Part shown: piece after piece, positions 6,629 through 14,127 of the stretch | Position numbering within the stretch: position 1 is the first letter of the stretch | Layout of the letters: each line of letters begins with the position of its first letter | IMG/VR virus record: IMGVR_UViG_3300027821_000021 | Span: 1-30,167 of that record | Source: a virus | DNA length: 30,167 bases | Strand: one strand, 5' to 3' | Notes under the pieces: model-generated | What the model was told of the DNA's origin: nothing | Seen by the model: the letters and a program-made list of their open reading frames with translations, nothing else | Databases searched by the model: none | Made by a program: the position numbers and the translations under genes

Positions 6629-7029
6629 AAACGCTTTCCGAAGTCGCCGAGGATTTCCAGATCACCGCGCGCCATTTGCGCCGGCTGATCACCGAGCACA
6701 ACATCCCGGTATTGCGTGCTTCGCAGCGAACGATCCGGTTCGACGCCCTCGCTATTCGTACTTTGGAGGAAGCCTTACGATGCCCGCCAAACCCGCCAGA
6801 CAGTCAAACCGACGACCGCGTCAGCACGGCCTCTACGTCACGATCCGGCCGGACACCGGGGCGCTCCAGATCACCGGCTACATCAAAGGGTACGGACGGG
6901 TACGACAAAATGCTTCAACTGCTGACGCCCGCCTCGCCGACGAGGAAGCCAAGGCGCTCGAACTCCAACTCCTGCGCGGCCAATGGCACGGCGAACGTCG
7001 TGGTGTTAGGCCCCTCTCGGACGCGGTGA
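6625..7029 (+). CDS. Excisionase-like HTH protein
   Basis: The frame encodes up to 134 aa. Residues 1-50 form a MerR/excisionase-like winged HTH: LSEVAEDFQITARHLRRLIT, then a beta-hairpin stretch VLRASQRTIRFD and an ending helix. This type binds DNA next to the integrase and directs excision, and its position just before the integrase fits. After about residue 52 the frame overlaps the integrase gene for 250 bases and becomes Pro/Ser/Thr/Arg-rich. Only the N-terminal domain therefore looks selected in this frame. The stop position is as read. The tail may be a passive extension. Confidence 0.65.
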   Translation: MKTLSEVAEDFQITARHLRRLITEHNIPVLRASQRTIRFDALAIRTLEEALRCPPNPPDSQTDDRVSTASTSRSGRTPGRSRSPATSKGTDGYDKMLQLLTPASPTRKPRRSNSNSCAANGTANVVVLGPSRTR

Positions 7030-7886
7030 CCTCTTATCTCAAGGCTGACGAGCGCAACGAGAGGACTAAATCGTTCCTGATGCGGATCGCGCGGGCCTTG
7101 GGCGATCCGCCGCTGGCGTCGATCAACCAGCAGACCATCAACCAGCTTCGCGACGTCGTGATGCGGCCCGGCGTGAAGGGATCATCGGTCAGCCGCACCC
7201 TGATCGCACCGTTGCGCGCCGTCCTGATCCACGCCAATGCGCAGGGCTGGTGCGACGTCCCCAAATTTGTCATGCCGAAGCAGACGCAGGGTCGCACCAA
7301 GTTTGTCCGCCCCGACCAGATGGAGTTGCTGATTGCCGCCGCCGCGCGGCACCTACAGCCGGTATTGACCTTTCTAGTGACCACCGGGGCGCGGATGTCG
7401 GAAGCAATCGAACTCGACTGGAACGATGTAGATCTCCAGGCCAAGCGGGTCAATTTCTGGAAGACCAAGAGCGACAAGCCGCGCCTCGATGTCGAACTGC
7501 CGATGCGCGCCGTCCTGGCGCTTGCCGCCTTGCCGCACCGCCAGGGTGCGGTGTTTCTGACCGATCGGGGCCTGCCCTATGCCGACAAGGGTCGCAACGG
7601 CGGCGGCCAGATCAAGGTCGGGTTTCAAGGGGCGCTCGACCGTGCCAACGAGAACGGGGCCGGGATCGATCCCGACCTGACGCCGCACGATCTGCGTCAT
7701 ACCTGGGCCTCGTGGCATTACGCGGTCCACAAGGACCTTCTGCTGTTGAAGAGCGACGGTGGCTGGTCGTCGGTCTTGTTGGTCGAGCGTTACGCGCACC
7801 TGATGAAGAGCGGCCAGCAGGAGGCGATCGAGGCGTTTAGGTACGGTTTAGACACGGGCCGCGACCGGAACCGCGCAAATGGTTGA
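6780..7886 (+). CDS. int: Tyrosine-family phage integrase
   Basis: This 368-aa site-specific recombinase catalyses integration and excision through a 3'-phosphotyrosine intermediate. All catalytic positions are visible: Arg205 in TTGARMSEAIELDW, Lys228 or Lys230 in FWKTKSDK, His303 and Arg306 in HDLRHTW, Trp329 (in place of the second His) in GGWSS, and the nucleophile Tyr338 in ERYAHL. An N-terminal arm-binding domain precedes a SAM-like core-binding domain (about 85-170). The ATG at 6780 follows GGAGGA at 6765-6770 with good spacing. A longer frame upstream is rejected because it would lie inside the preceding two genes. Direct repeats just downstream look like attP arm sites. Confidence 0.93.
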   Translation: MPAKPARQSNRRPRQHGLYVTIRPDTGALQITGYIKGYGRVRQNASTADARLADEEAKALELQLLRGQWHGERRGVRPLSDAVTSYLKADERNERTKSFLMRIARALGDPPLASINQQTINQLRDVVMRPGVKGSSVSRTLIAPLRAVLIHANAQGWCDVPKFVMPKQTQGRTKFVRPDQMELLIAAAARHLQPVLTFLVTTGARMSEAIELDWNDVDLQAKRVNFWKTKSDKPRLDVELPMRAVLALAALPHRQGAVFLTDRGLPYADKGRNGGGQIKVGFQGALDRANENGAGIDPDLTPHDLRHTWASWHYAVHKDLLLLKSDGGWSSVLLVERYAHLMKSGQQEAIEAFRYGLDTGRDRNRANG

Positions 7887-8079
7887 CAGATATAGGGAAA
7901 AACCCACAGCGGCATTTCCTCAACAAGGAAGTGCTGGGCGGTTTTGTTTCCGCCGCGAGCGCCTCAAAAACCTAGCATTCCCGCCGGTTTCGGTCCCTAG
8001 CAAGCGGACCCGAGCCGGCCTCATCCGACAGAACAAAGCAGCAAAATACCCGATCTTTAGACACGGTTTGGACACGGGC
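7844..8079 (+). repeat. Direct repeats next to int, candidate attP arm sites
   Basis: The 11-mer TTT(A/G)GACACGG occurs at 7847-7857 (within the last int codons), 8056-8066 and, in tandem, 8067-8077. A wider 16-base match, CGGTTT(A/G)GACACGGGC, links 7844-7859 and 8064-8079. Tandem short repeats flanking the end of int are what arm-type integrase sites look like. The attachment core was not identified. Confidence 0.4.
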
Positions 8080-8108
8080 TTTGGCGGGGGTTGCCGGGGC
8101 GTTCTTTG
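7887..8108. other. Non-coding region after int (probable attP region)
   Basis: Two hairpin-forming stretches are visible. The first is an imperfect one, CATTTCCT-CAACA-AGGAAGTG, at about 7911-7931. The second is GGCGG...CCGCC around a T-rich loop, 7938-7955. It also holds the tandem 11-mer repeats at 8056-8077. An open frame crosses it but lacks coding character. Its position beside int makes it the best candidate for the attachment site. Confidence 0.4.
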
Positions 8109-8330
8109 ATGGCGCCGATGTCTAGCTTCCCGCCCTGGCTCGACCGCGCGACGCTCGCGTGGGCCGCGGACTATTGCCACGCGATGGCGGTCCGGCTTGC
8201 CGATACGCGAGGGCCGGACGTCGGCGCCGACGTCTGCGCTCGCGGCCTGCGCGAATGCTGTGCGGGAGTGCCGCCCCAATTAAGCGCACAGAGGGAGTGG
8301 GGTAGGCGGCCCGCGGCTCCCGATGGCTGA
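8109..8330 (+). CDS. Unknown small protein
   Basis: This encodes 73 aa, with possible starts at ATG 8109 or ATG 8118 (MSSFPPWLDRATLAWAADYC). The N-terminal half is an amphipathic helix with Trp residues, and there are five cysteines in total, including two adjacent ones (ECC). There is no clear ribosome-binding site, and no family was recognised. It overlaps the next gene by 8 bases, which supports both being translated. Confidence 0.45.
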   Translation: MAPMSSFPPWLDRATLAWAADYCHAMAVRLADTRGPDVGADVCARGLRECCAGVPPQLSAQREWGRRPAAPDG

Positions 8331-8544
8331 GACACCGATCATCGACGCCGCGATCCGCGCCGGGTGCAATGCGTTGTTTGATGCTCGGTGTTGCGTCTAT
8401 CCAAGATGCCACGAAAACTGCCAGAGCAGGCTCAGCTTGTTGCCTGCCCTCCGCGCTGCGCTGCCGTGGTCATCCAGCGATACTGCCAAGCTGGGCCACT
8501 ACAACAGGTTGATGCGCGAGCTATACCCGGAGCGCTTCCGGTGA
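8323..8544 (+). CDS. Unknown small Cys-containing protein
   Basis: This is a 73-aa protein starting at ATG 8323, eight bases before the stop of the preceding ORF. Cysteines at CCVYPRCHENC could bind a metal. The C-terminus (HYNRLMRELYPERFR) is a basic helix. The function is unknown. The call rests on the coupled overlap and a normal coding look. Confidence 0.45.
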   Translation: MAETPIIDAAIRAGCNALFDARCCVYPRCHENCQSRLSLLPALRAALPWSSSDTAKLGHYNRLMRELYPERFR

Positions 8545-8723
8545 CGACCCGTTGATGCCACGGTTCACTGACCGCGAAAAGGCGCGCTGGCCGCTGAAAT
8601 CAAGTTTTTGGCCGGCGTTATCAAGACGCGCGCGTGCTTGTGGGCAATCTTGAAAGGCGGCGCCGAGCGGGGGTGAACAACCCGCCCGACGCCTCACCAC
8701 AACCGAACCTATGGAGTTCGATC
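8545..8723. other. Intergenic region with interrupted inverted repeats
   Basis: No convincing gene was seen. A 32-codon ORF (8555-8653) has no ribosome-binding site. Nested complementary arms, AGGCG 8655-8659 with CGCCT 8690-8694 and GCGGG 8667-8671 with CCCGC 8681-8685, could fold in the leader of the secreted-protein gene at 8724 and may end upstream transcripts or shape translation. Confidence 0.35.
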
Positions 8724-9017
8724 ATGGCGTACCGTGTTTTATCAGCCGCTGTCTTCGCCTGTCTCGCCGGCCTTAGCGCCGCGGCCTCTGCTGCCGAAAC
8801 CACGACGGCAACCTCGCAAACCCGCATCTACGGGTATCGGGGACACTACGAAAGCGAACACACATACGACGGCAAGTACTCGACCCAAACTACCCGCTGC
8901 GCATGGTCTAGAGGAAGCCACGTTTGCGAAACCGAGACGGCATCAAAGCGGCAACCCGCCCCGATCGTGCAAGATCCCCGCTCCTCGCGCATCATGGACG
9001 GGCACGGTCCTCGCTGA
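8724..9017 (+). CDS. Small exported protein
   Basis: This 97-aa protein begins with a signal peptide: a short N-terminus with Arg4, then a hydrophobic core (LSAAVFACLAGLSAAASA) and an Ala-x-Ala cleavage site near residue 23. The mature part is polar, with one possible disulfide (TRCAWSRGSHVCET) and Tyr/His-rich repeats. GGAG at 8713-8716 precedes the ATG. It is the last plus-strand gene and is convergent with the late operon. A lysogenic-conversion or periplasmic lysis-helper role is possible, but no family was recognised. Confidence 0.7.
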   Translation: MAYRVLSAAVFACLAGLSAAASAAETTTATSQTRIYGYRGHYESEHTYDGKYSTQTTRCAWSRGSHVCETETASKRQPAPIVQDPRSSRIMDGHGPR

Positions 9018-9062
9018 TTTAGCGGCTGACTAGCTTCGCGGCGATCTCGCGCGCCGCCGCGC

Positions 9063-9356
9063 CTAGTGCAGCGCCGTCTGCGCGTTACCCGCACCGAGAA
9101 TGTAGCCCGCTATTGCCGACAATGCCGCCAGCGCCGCCTCGCCGCTGATTTTCTCCTGAACGCACAGCAGCGCGATCGTGGGCACGATCAGGAACAGCAC
9201 AATGCCGCGCGAGATGATCCGGCCCTCGATCATCGTCGCCAGCGCCGTATCGCTCGTCGGGCTAAAGACGATCGTGGAAAAGACCAGCGCGCCGCTGATC
9301 GCCACGAGGACGCCAACCATCGCAAACGTGGCGCAGATCAGGCGATCGGCACCCAT
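9063..9356 (-). CDS. Small membrane protein, holin candidate
   Basis: This 97-aa protein has about three hydrophobic segments: residues about 5-31 (ICATFAMVGVLVAISGALVF), 50-65 (GIVLFLIVPTIALLCV) and 75-90 (AALAALSAIAGYILGA). Its size and topology fit a class I-type holin. It is the last gene of the late operon, directly after the SPRY-like tail gene (TAA then ATG with no gap). No endolysin accompanies it, so the holin call stays tentative. It could equally be a structural membrane protein. Confidence 0.55.
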   Translation of the reverse strand: MGADRLICATFAMVGVLVAISGALVFSTIVFSPTSDTALATMIEGRIISRGIVLFLIVPTIALLCVQEKISGEAALAALSAIAGYILGAGNAQTALH

Positions 9357-10007
9357 TTACCCCACGACCATCACCCGCCGCCGCACGGCTGCTGCGTCGA
9401 TACCGACAAACCCGGCGGGAGGCCCGAAAGCAAACGCCGTCGCCCCGCCATTGATCGTCGCGACATCGCCGGTCCAAGCGCTAGAGAATGCCGGGTAAAT
9501 CGTGCCGGTAGTCGGCGAGATATCTAGCCCGTTGGTGCCTGCCGCGGGATCGACCGGAACCGAGCCGCTGCCGTACCAGATATTCGACGTAGACCAAGTG
9601 AATGCATTTATTGCCCACCACATGCGGTTAGCGGCCCGGTCGATCGCCACGCGAATGACATTGCCGGTGGCAAAGTTGCGAAAAGCGGCGACAGTTTGCG
9701 AGCCATTCCGCAGCGCGACGGTGGTGGTCCCGCCGCCGGCCAGCTTGTTGACCAGGCCGGAACCGTTAGTTGTGCCGATGTTAGCCGTCAGAGAAGCCGA
9801 GCCGTTGATCATTCCGACGCTGCAATACTGGCCGGTCGTGCCAGTGATCGTGACCTCGAAGTATTGCTTGACCGTCGCCGAGATCGCCACCGTACCGTAG
9901 ACGGCTGCGTTGACCGTCCCGGAACCGGCCGAACTCGTCGCGATCAGATTGCCGCCCGACAGCGCTATGAGCGCGGCCTTGTGCGCGGGATCCCAGGTCA
10001 GCGCCAT
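9357..10007 (-). CDS. SPRY/B30.2-like tail protein
   Basis: This 216-aa beta-rich protein resembles the SPRY-like jelly-roll domain found in phage receptor-binding proteins. Segments supporting this are YFEVTITGTTGQYCSVGMIN (about 49-68), RVAIDRAANRMWWAINAFTW (about 120-139), and TIYPAFSSAW near the C-terminus. It lies at the distal end of the tail gene run, after the two fibre genes, so it probably decorates the fibre or tail tip and helps bind the host surface. Its start overlaps the preceding stop (TAATG). The receptor role is inference. Confidence 0.7.
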   Translation of the reverse strand: MALTWDPAHKAALIALSGGNLIATSSAGSGTVNAAVYGTVAISATVKQYFEVTITGTTGQYCSVGMINGSASLTANIGTTNGSGLVNKLAGGGTTTVALRNGSQTVAAFRNFATGNVIRVAIDRAANRMWWAINAFTWSTSNIWYGSGSVPVDPAAGTNGLDISPTTGTIYPAFSSAWTGDVATINGGATAFAFGPPAGFVGIDAAAVRRRVMVVG

Positions 10008-10618
10008 TAGGTGCGCGTGCCGGCCAGGTTGATCCCGAGCTTCGCGAGCGTCGTGTCGGCGGTCGCTGGCCCGGTAAGCGTGATGACGTCCGACGTGCCG
10101 TTAAACGTCGTCGTGCTCGACAGCGTGACGGTGGCCGCCGTGCCCGACGCGGCCCAGACGAAGGTGGCAAAGGCGGTGCCGTTCTTCGCCATCGTCAGCG
10201 TTGTCGAACCCGTCGCCGCAGTGCCGGCGGTGCCCGAGCTTCCCGCCCCGCCGGAGGGGAACGAACAGGCCGGCGGGATGAAGCGGGCCAACTCCTCGGT
10301 GTTGGTCATGACCTGTTCAGCGGTGAATATGAAATTCACCGGCAGACCGCTGCCGGTGCCGTTGGCTGCCGAGGTCAGCCGCCCCTTCGCGTCGACCGTA
10401 ATCGCGGCGTGCGTGTAGCTGCCCGCCGAGACCGCTGTTGCCGCCAGCGTCGCGGCTTGGCTGCCGCTCCCCGGTCCAGCCGTCACGTCGCCGCTCAGTT
10501 GCGTGATGCCGCCGCCGCTGCCCGAGGTCGCGACCCATTTCGCGCCGTCCCAGGTCCACGAGGTGGAGCCGACCGAATGGACCTGGCCGAGGGTCGGCGC
10601 ATCGGGGAAATTGATCAT
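10007..10618 (-). CDS. Tail fibre-like protein
   Basis: This 203-aa protein is low in charge and rich in Gly, Ser, Thr and Ala. A typical phage-fibre module is visible: WTWDGAKWVAT near the N-terminus, then the sequence ITQLSGDVTAGPGSGSQAAT and HAAITVDAKGRLTSAANG. The C-terminal half has STTLTMAKNGTAFATFVW and other beta-strand patterns. It lies between the long S74 fibre gene and the SPRY-like gene and is coupled to a 26-codon mini-gene upstream through TGATG. It is probably an accessory fibre or adaptor. Confidence 0.65.
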   Translation of the reverse strand: MINFPDAPTLGQVHSVGSTSWTWDGAKWVATSGSGGGITQLSGDVTAGPGSGSQAATLAATAVSAGSYTHAAITVDAKGRLTSAANGTGSGLPVNFIFTAEQVMTNTEELARFIPPACSFPSGGAGSSGTAGTAATGSTTLTMAKNGTAFATFVWAASGTAATVTLSSTTTFNGTSDVITLTGPATADTTLAKLGINLAGTRT

Positions 10619-10698
10619 CAGCGTCGCCCTCTAGCCTTGCGGCGCGGCAGGCGCAGCTTCACCCGTGGCCGCGGCTCGTCCCACACAGTCAGGGTCAT
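10618..10698 (-). CDS. 26-aa very basic mini-gene between fibre genes
   Basis: On the minus strand an ATG at 10696-10698 directly follows the stop of the long fibre gene (TGA ATG). It opens 27 codons ending in a TGA that shares a base with the start of the next gene. The peptide begins MTLTVWDEPRPRVKLRLPRR and is 9 Arg plus 2 Lys in 26 residues. Perfect coupling at both ends supports translation. A pure linker is the alternative. No function can be assigned. Confidence 0.5.
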   Translation of the reverse strand: MTLTVWDEPRPRVKLRLPRRKARGRR

Positions 10699-13350
10699 TC
10701 AGCCGGCCGCCTTCAGCTCGTCGATCTGACGCTGCAATTCTTTGATGCAGTTTATCGTTGCGAAGATCAGAGCGGTCGCCTCAAGGGTCAGGATCTCCGA
10801 CAGCTCGGTGTCGTCCTTGTCGAGTTTATCATGCGTGATCCCGACCATCTCCGGCATCACCTCGCGCGCCTCGTTGGCAACGAGGCCGACATAGGTCTTG
10901 CCGTCGCGCACCGTGCCGCCGCGCCCGTTCTTCGCGAAGGTGACCGGTCGCAATTGCAGCACCGCTTCCAGGCCGCGCGTGTAATCGGCGACGTTTTCCT
11001 TGGTGCGGATGTCGGAATTGTCGACCCACGTACCGCCGCCGGCCTTGTAGCCGCTGGAGCCAGCGTGGACGAGGTTTAGATTGCCGCTAGTGTCGATCTT
11101 GACGAGGTTGCCGCCGCTAGAATGGACTAAGTAGGTTTCGGTTGCGTTGCCGTACCAGGAATATGTGGCCGACGAACTGGTGCGGTCCTCGTAGGTCAGC
11201 GAATTGCTCGACCCTGCCGAGCGTATAACACCGGACACGGTCAAGGCCCCGGTCATCGTGTCGCCGGCAATGTTGACGGCGCCCAGCGCGGTCCTGGCCG
11301 CCGCTGCGGTCGTGCTGTTCGTGCCGCCCATTGAAACCGGCACCGTCGCCATGCTGGATGTGACCGTAGTGGCCGAGGCAGCCAGCGGAATCTGCCCCGC
11401 CGTCATGCCGGACATATTCGCCGATCCGGCCGGACCGGTGGCTCCTGGCTGGTTGCTCGCCGGCACCCACTGAACCGAGGTGCCGTCATCCATCCGAATG
11501 TAAAGCTGCCCGCCGACGCTATCGAACCAGGCATCGCCGGGGCTCGGGCTGCTCGGTGGCGTGTCGCTTACCGTGATGCTGGCGCCGCCGGCCGTTGCGG
11601 CCCAGTGCGGATCTCCGGCCGTGCCGCCGGTCGTGAGCACCTGCCCGGACGTGCCAGCCGACAATGCCGCCCACCCGCTGGCGCCGCGGTAGACCAGCAT
11701 CCCCCGGCTGCTGCCGAGGATGCTGTCGAAGATGTCGCTTAGGGTGTTGGCGATCGGGACAGCGGTGCTGCCCGAGATGTTGGCGAGCAGGCGCTGGTTA
11801 GCAATCGGCGCGCTCGCCGGGGCGTTGGCCCACGCCGGGTTGGCCGAGGCGCCGCCCGTCGTCAGGATCTGGCCGCTCGTCCCTGGCGACAGCATCACCC
11901 ATGTGGTGGCGTTGCGGTAGAGCACGGCGCCCTGCGTCGAGCCGAAGACGCTATCGAACAATCCCGACACGGTTGCCGGCACTGGCGCGGCGCTACTGCC
12001 GCTGATGTTCGCGAGGACCGAGGCGGTGGCAATTGCCGCCAGCGATACCGTGCCCGCTCCGGTGATCGGCGCCCCGCCCGTGCTGATGCCGGTGCCGGCC
12101 GAAATCGAGGTGACTGTGCCCGACCCCGATGGGCTGCTCCATATCGGATCGGCCGTCGCGCCCTGCGTTTGCAGATAATAGCCGCTGGTGCCGGGCGCGA
12201 GCGCGACCCAGCCGCTGCCGGCGCGCGTCAGTATGGAGCCGCGGGTGCTGCTCGCCACGTGGTCGAGGATCGCGGTTAGGGTCGCAGCGGACGGCGCGGC
12301 AGAGCTGCCGGTGATATTTGCCAGCAGGGAATTATCAGCGACCGAGGCCAGCGCCACGGTGCCGGTCGCGGTGATCGGCGAGCCGCCCGTGCTGATCCCG
12401 GCGCCGGCTGAGACGGAGGTGACCCCGGAAGCACCGACCGCCCAGGTCGGATCGGCCCCGGCGCCGGCTGTGCGCAGGAATAACCCCGCCGTGCCCGGGG
12501 CCAGCGCAACCCACCCCGTGCCGCTGCGGTACAGCAGGGTACCGCGGACGGTGGTGAATAGCGCGGCATCGAGAAAAGCGGACAGCGTGTTCGGGATTGC
12601 CGGCCCCGAGCTGCCCGAGATGTTCGCCATCATCGTGCCGGTGGGCGAGGTCATCCCGGCCGGCAATGCGTCCACGTAGGCTTTGGTGGCAACGTCGCCG
12701 GGCGATACCGGCGCCGGCATGTTGTGGATCTGACCGCCGTTGATTAACACGTTGGTCGAGAACTGAAACGCCATGTCGCCGAGCGTTTCGTTGTGCCAAA
12801 GCTGGTCGTCCTCGTGCCAGACCAGAACGTCGCCGTCGAACGGGTAGGCATTGCCGTCGACCACTGTCCCGGTGATCGATACGTCGCCGAGGGTGCGCAG
12901 CAAGGTGTCGACCGCGCCGAACAATTGTGTGTAAACCGGCTCGCCGTCGATTGCCGCGTCGGGATCGAAATTGCCCGGCGGCATTGCGATGTTGTGCATA
13001 AAGATGCCGTAGCGGATGTCCGCCGTCGGCACGTAGTACGGGTTGAAGCTGCTGAAGGTGAAAACGTCGAGCACCGCATAGGGGACCAGCGGGTCGAACT
13101 CGCCGCGCCAGCGGAAGGTCAGCACCGGCAGGTCGAACGGGCCCATCACAGTGCCATCCGTTAGGTAGATGGTCATCTGCGTGCCGCTGACGGTTATGCT
13201 CTCGATACCGTTGGGCTGCTCCGGGTTGTTCTGGATGTCGACGATTGCCTGCGCCAGCGAGTAGAAATTCGAGTCCACCTCGGAGGGTTGCAGGTTAGCG
13301 CCCTTGCCGGCACCCCAGGCGCCAAGCGTGCGGTAGGTAATGGCGACCAT
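10699..13350 (-). CDS. Long tail fibre with S74 chaperone domain
   Basis: This is an 883-aa trimeric-fibre type protein. The order is an N-terminal attachment region (1-230, including FRWRGEFDPLVPYAVLDVFT), four repeats of about 64 residues (240-584) interleaved with Gly/Ser-rich TSVSAGAGISTGG segments, a short collagen-like patch (GATGPAGS), beta-rich shaft, and a C-terminal intramolecular chaperone of the peptidase S74 type. The S74 block starts at Ser779 (SDIRTKENV), continues with YVGLVANEAREVMPEM, and ends in a coiled-coil helix. S74 domains help trimer folding and cut themselves off just before the conserved Ser. The mature fibre would therefore end near residue 778. It binds the host surface. 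Confidence 0.88.
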   Translation of the reverse strand: MVAITYRTLGAWGAGKGANLQPSEVDSNFYSLAQAIVDIQNNPEQPNGIESITVSGTQMTIYLTDGTVMGPFDLPVLTFRWRGEFDPLVPYAVLDVFTFSSFNPYYVPTADIRYGIFMHNIAMPPGNFDPDAAIDGEPVYTQLFGAVDTLLRTLGDVSITGTVVDGNAYPFDGDVLVWHEDDQLWHNETLGDMAFQFSTNVLINGGQIHNMPAPVSPGDVATKAYVDALPAGMTSPTGTMMANISGSSGPAIPNTLSAFLDAALFTTVRGTLLYRSGTGWVALAPGTAGLFLRTAGAGADPTWAVGASGVTSVSAGAGISTGGSPITATGTVALASVADNSLLANITGSSAAPSAATLTAILDHVASSTRGSILTRAGSGWVALAPGTSGYYLQTQGATADPIWSSPSGSGTVTSISAGTGISTGGAPITGAGTVSLAAIATASVLANISGSSAAPVPATVSGLFDSVFGSTQGAVLYRNATTWVMLSPGTSGQILTTGGASANPAWANAPASAPIANQRLLANISGSTAVPIANTLSDIFDSILGSSRGMLVYRGASGWAALSAGTSGQVLTTGGTAGDPHWAATAGGASITVSDTPPSSPSPGDAWFDSVGGQLYIRMDDGTSVQWVPASNQPGATGPAGSANMSGMTAGQIPLAASATTVTSSMATVPVSMGGTNSTTAAAARTALGAVNIAGDTMTGALTVSGVIRSAGSSNSLTYEDRTSSSATYSWYGNATETYLVHSSGGNLVKIDTSGNLNLVHAGSSGYKAGGGTWVDNSDIRTKENVADYTRGLEAVLQLRPVTFAKNGRGGTVRDGKTYVGLVANEAREVMPEMVGITHDKLDKDDTELSEILTLEATALIFATINCIKELQRQIDELKAAG
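11599..12633 (-). repeat. Four diverged 64-residue repeats in the tail fibre
   Basis: The units start at protein residues about 240, 342, 445 and 521. The shared pattern is L(L/M)ANISGS-x-AP near the start, a FDS/ILD helix, then RG-x-LLYR-x2-GW-x-ALAPGTSG-x3-LTTGGA-x-ADP-x-WA. Such coding repeats let fibres change length by recombination. Confidence 0.75.
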
Positions 13351-14127
13351 CTATCTTGACCTACGAGGCGAAACCGGCGGCGGCAGCGGCGATAACAGCG
13401 ATGAACCCGGCGGGCAGGTAAAATCAATTTGCAGCCAGATCCCGGACACGGGTTCCGGTGCGTCTCCGGGCATCCCGTAATGCGGCGGCACCCCGGCACG
13501 ATCCGGGGGAACGAACTCGGCGGCTCCGGTCACGACCTCGCCCAAAGACCCCTCGCGGGTGGCGCCGACAACGACGGTCGTATTCAGCCAATCACTTACG
13601 TCAAAACCGATAAACTCGCCGGCGCCGCCGCCATTCATGTATTGAGACACGTCCGGGCCGTTCGGCGGAAGGTTGGCCGGTGGTGGCGCGGCCGGATTGT
13701 TAAGAAGCCGATAGGGATAGATCGGGCTGCGGTTGCGATATATCCAAAACCCGATCGAGTAATCATTGGCGCCGCCAATCAGATCTGCCCACTTCAGGGT
13801 GATCTTGAGGCGGGTGGCGTTGCCGCCGGGAACAAAGTAGTTGGTGTCGAACGTGCCGTCGGCCGGGTTGAACCCGATCGGCGTAGCGGGACAGCAGGAT
13901 GTCGGGTTCCACGCGACGCCAAGCCCGCCGGCCGTAATCCCGGCGGGACCGTCCTTTCCTCGTATGTCACCGAGCCAGAGACGGACATTATCGCCAAACG
14001 CATTTGGCCCGATCAGCCAGCCGCTGCCGCACGGCCCACCGCCCGGCCCGCCGCCGCCATCCGGCGGCCGATCCGTCTTGACGTGAAGCGTGACAATGCG
14101 GTCGAACGGAAACTCAACATAGGTCAT
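13351..14127 (-). CDS. Unknown distal tail protein
   Basis: This 258-aa protein begins with the beta-strand MTYVEFPFDRIVTLHV, followed by a Gly/Pro-rich linker and a beta-rich middle (TRLKITLKWADLIGGAND, about 104-121; IGFDVSDWLNTTVVVGATRE, about 173-192). It has a few cysteines (CGSG, SCCP, FTCPPG) but no recognised catalytic motif. The gene is overlapped by its upstream neighbour at 14124 (ATGA) and directly precedes the long fibre. It probably belongs to the tail tip or fibre attachment, an inference from gene order. Confidence 0.6.
   Translation of the reverse strand: MTYVEFPFDRIVTLHVKTDRPPDGGGGPGGGPCGSGWLIGPNAFGDNVRLWLGDIRGKDGPAGITAGGLGVAWNPTSCCPATPIGFNPADGTFDTNYFVPGGNATRLKITLKWADLIGGANDYSIGFWIYRNRSPIYPYRLLNNPAAPPPANLPPNGPDVSQYMNGGGAGEFIGFDVSDWLNTTVVVGATREGSLGEVVTGAAEFVPPDRAGVPPHYGMPGDAPEPVSGIWLQIDFTCPPGSSLLSPLPPPVSPRRSR

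Noticed and set aside
8555-8653. 32-codon plus-strand ORF (MPRFTDREKARW)
   Set aside because: No ribosome-binding site, no coupling to neighbours and no coding signal beyond openness.
9035-9060. Possible bidirectional terminator (CGCGGCG...CGCCGCG) at the convergent junction
   Set aside because: The stem is possible but there is no T run on either strand, and GC-rich DNA gives such arms by chance.
9019-9084. Open stretch encoding RADGAALGAAAREIAAKLVSR after the holin candidate
   Set aside because: Looks like a natural C-terminus in another frame, but it has no start codon and a stop directly upstream at 9087-9085. It could be a frameshift tail of 9063-9356 but cannot be supported.
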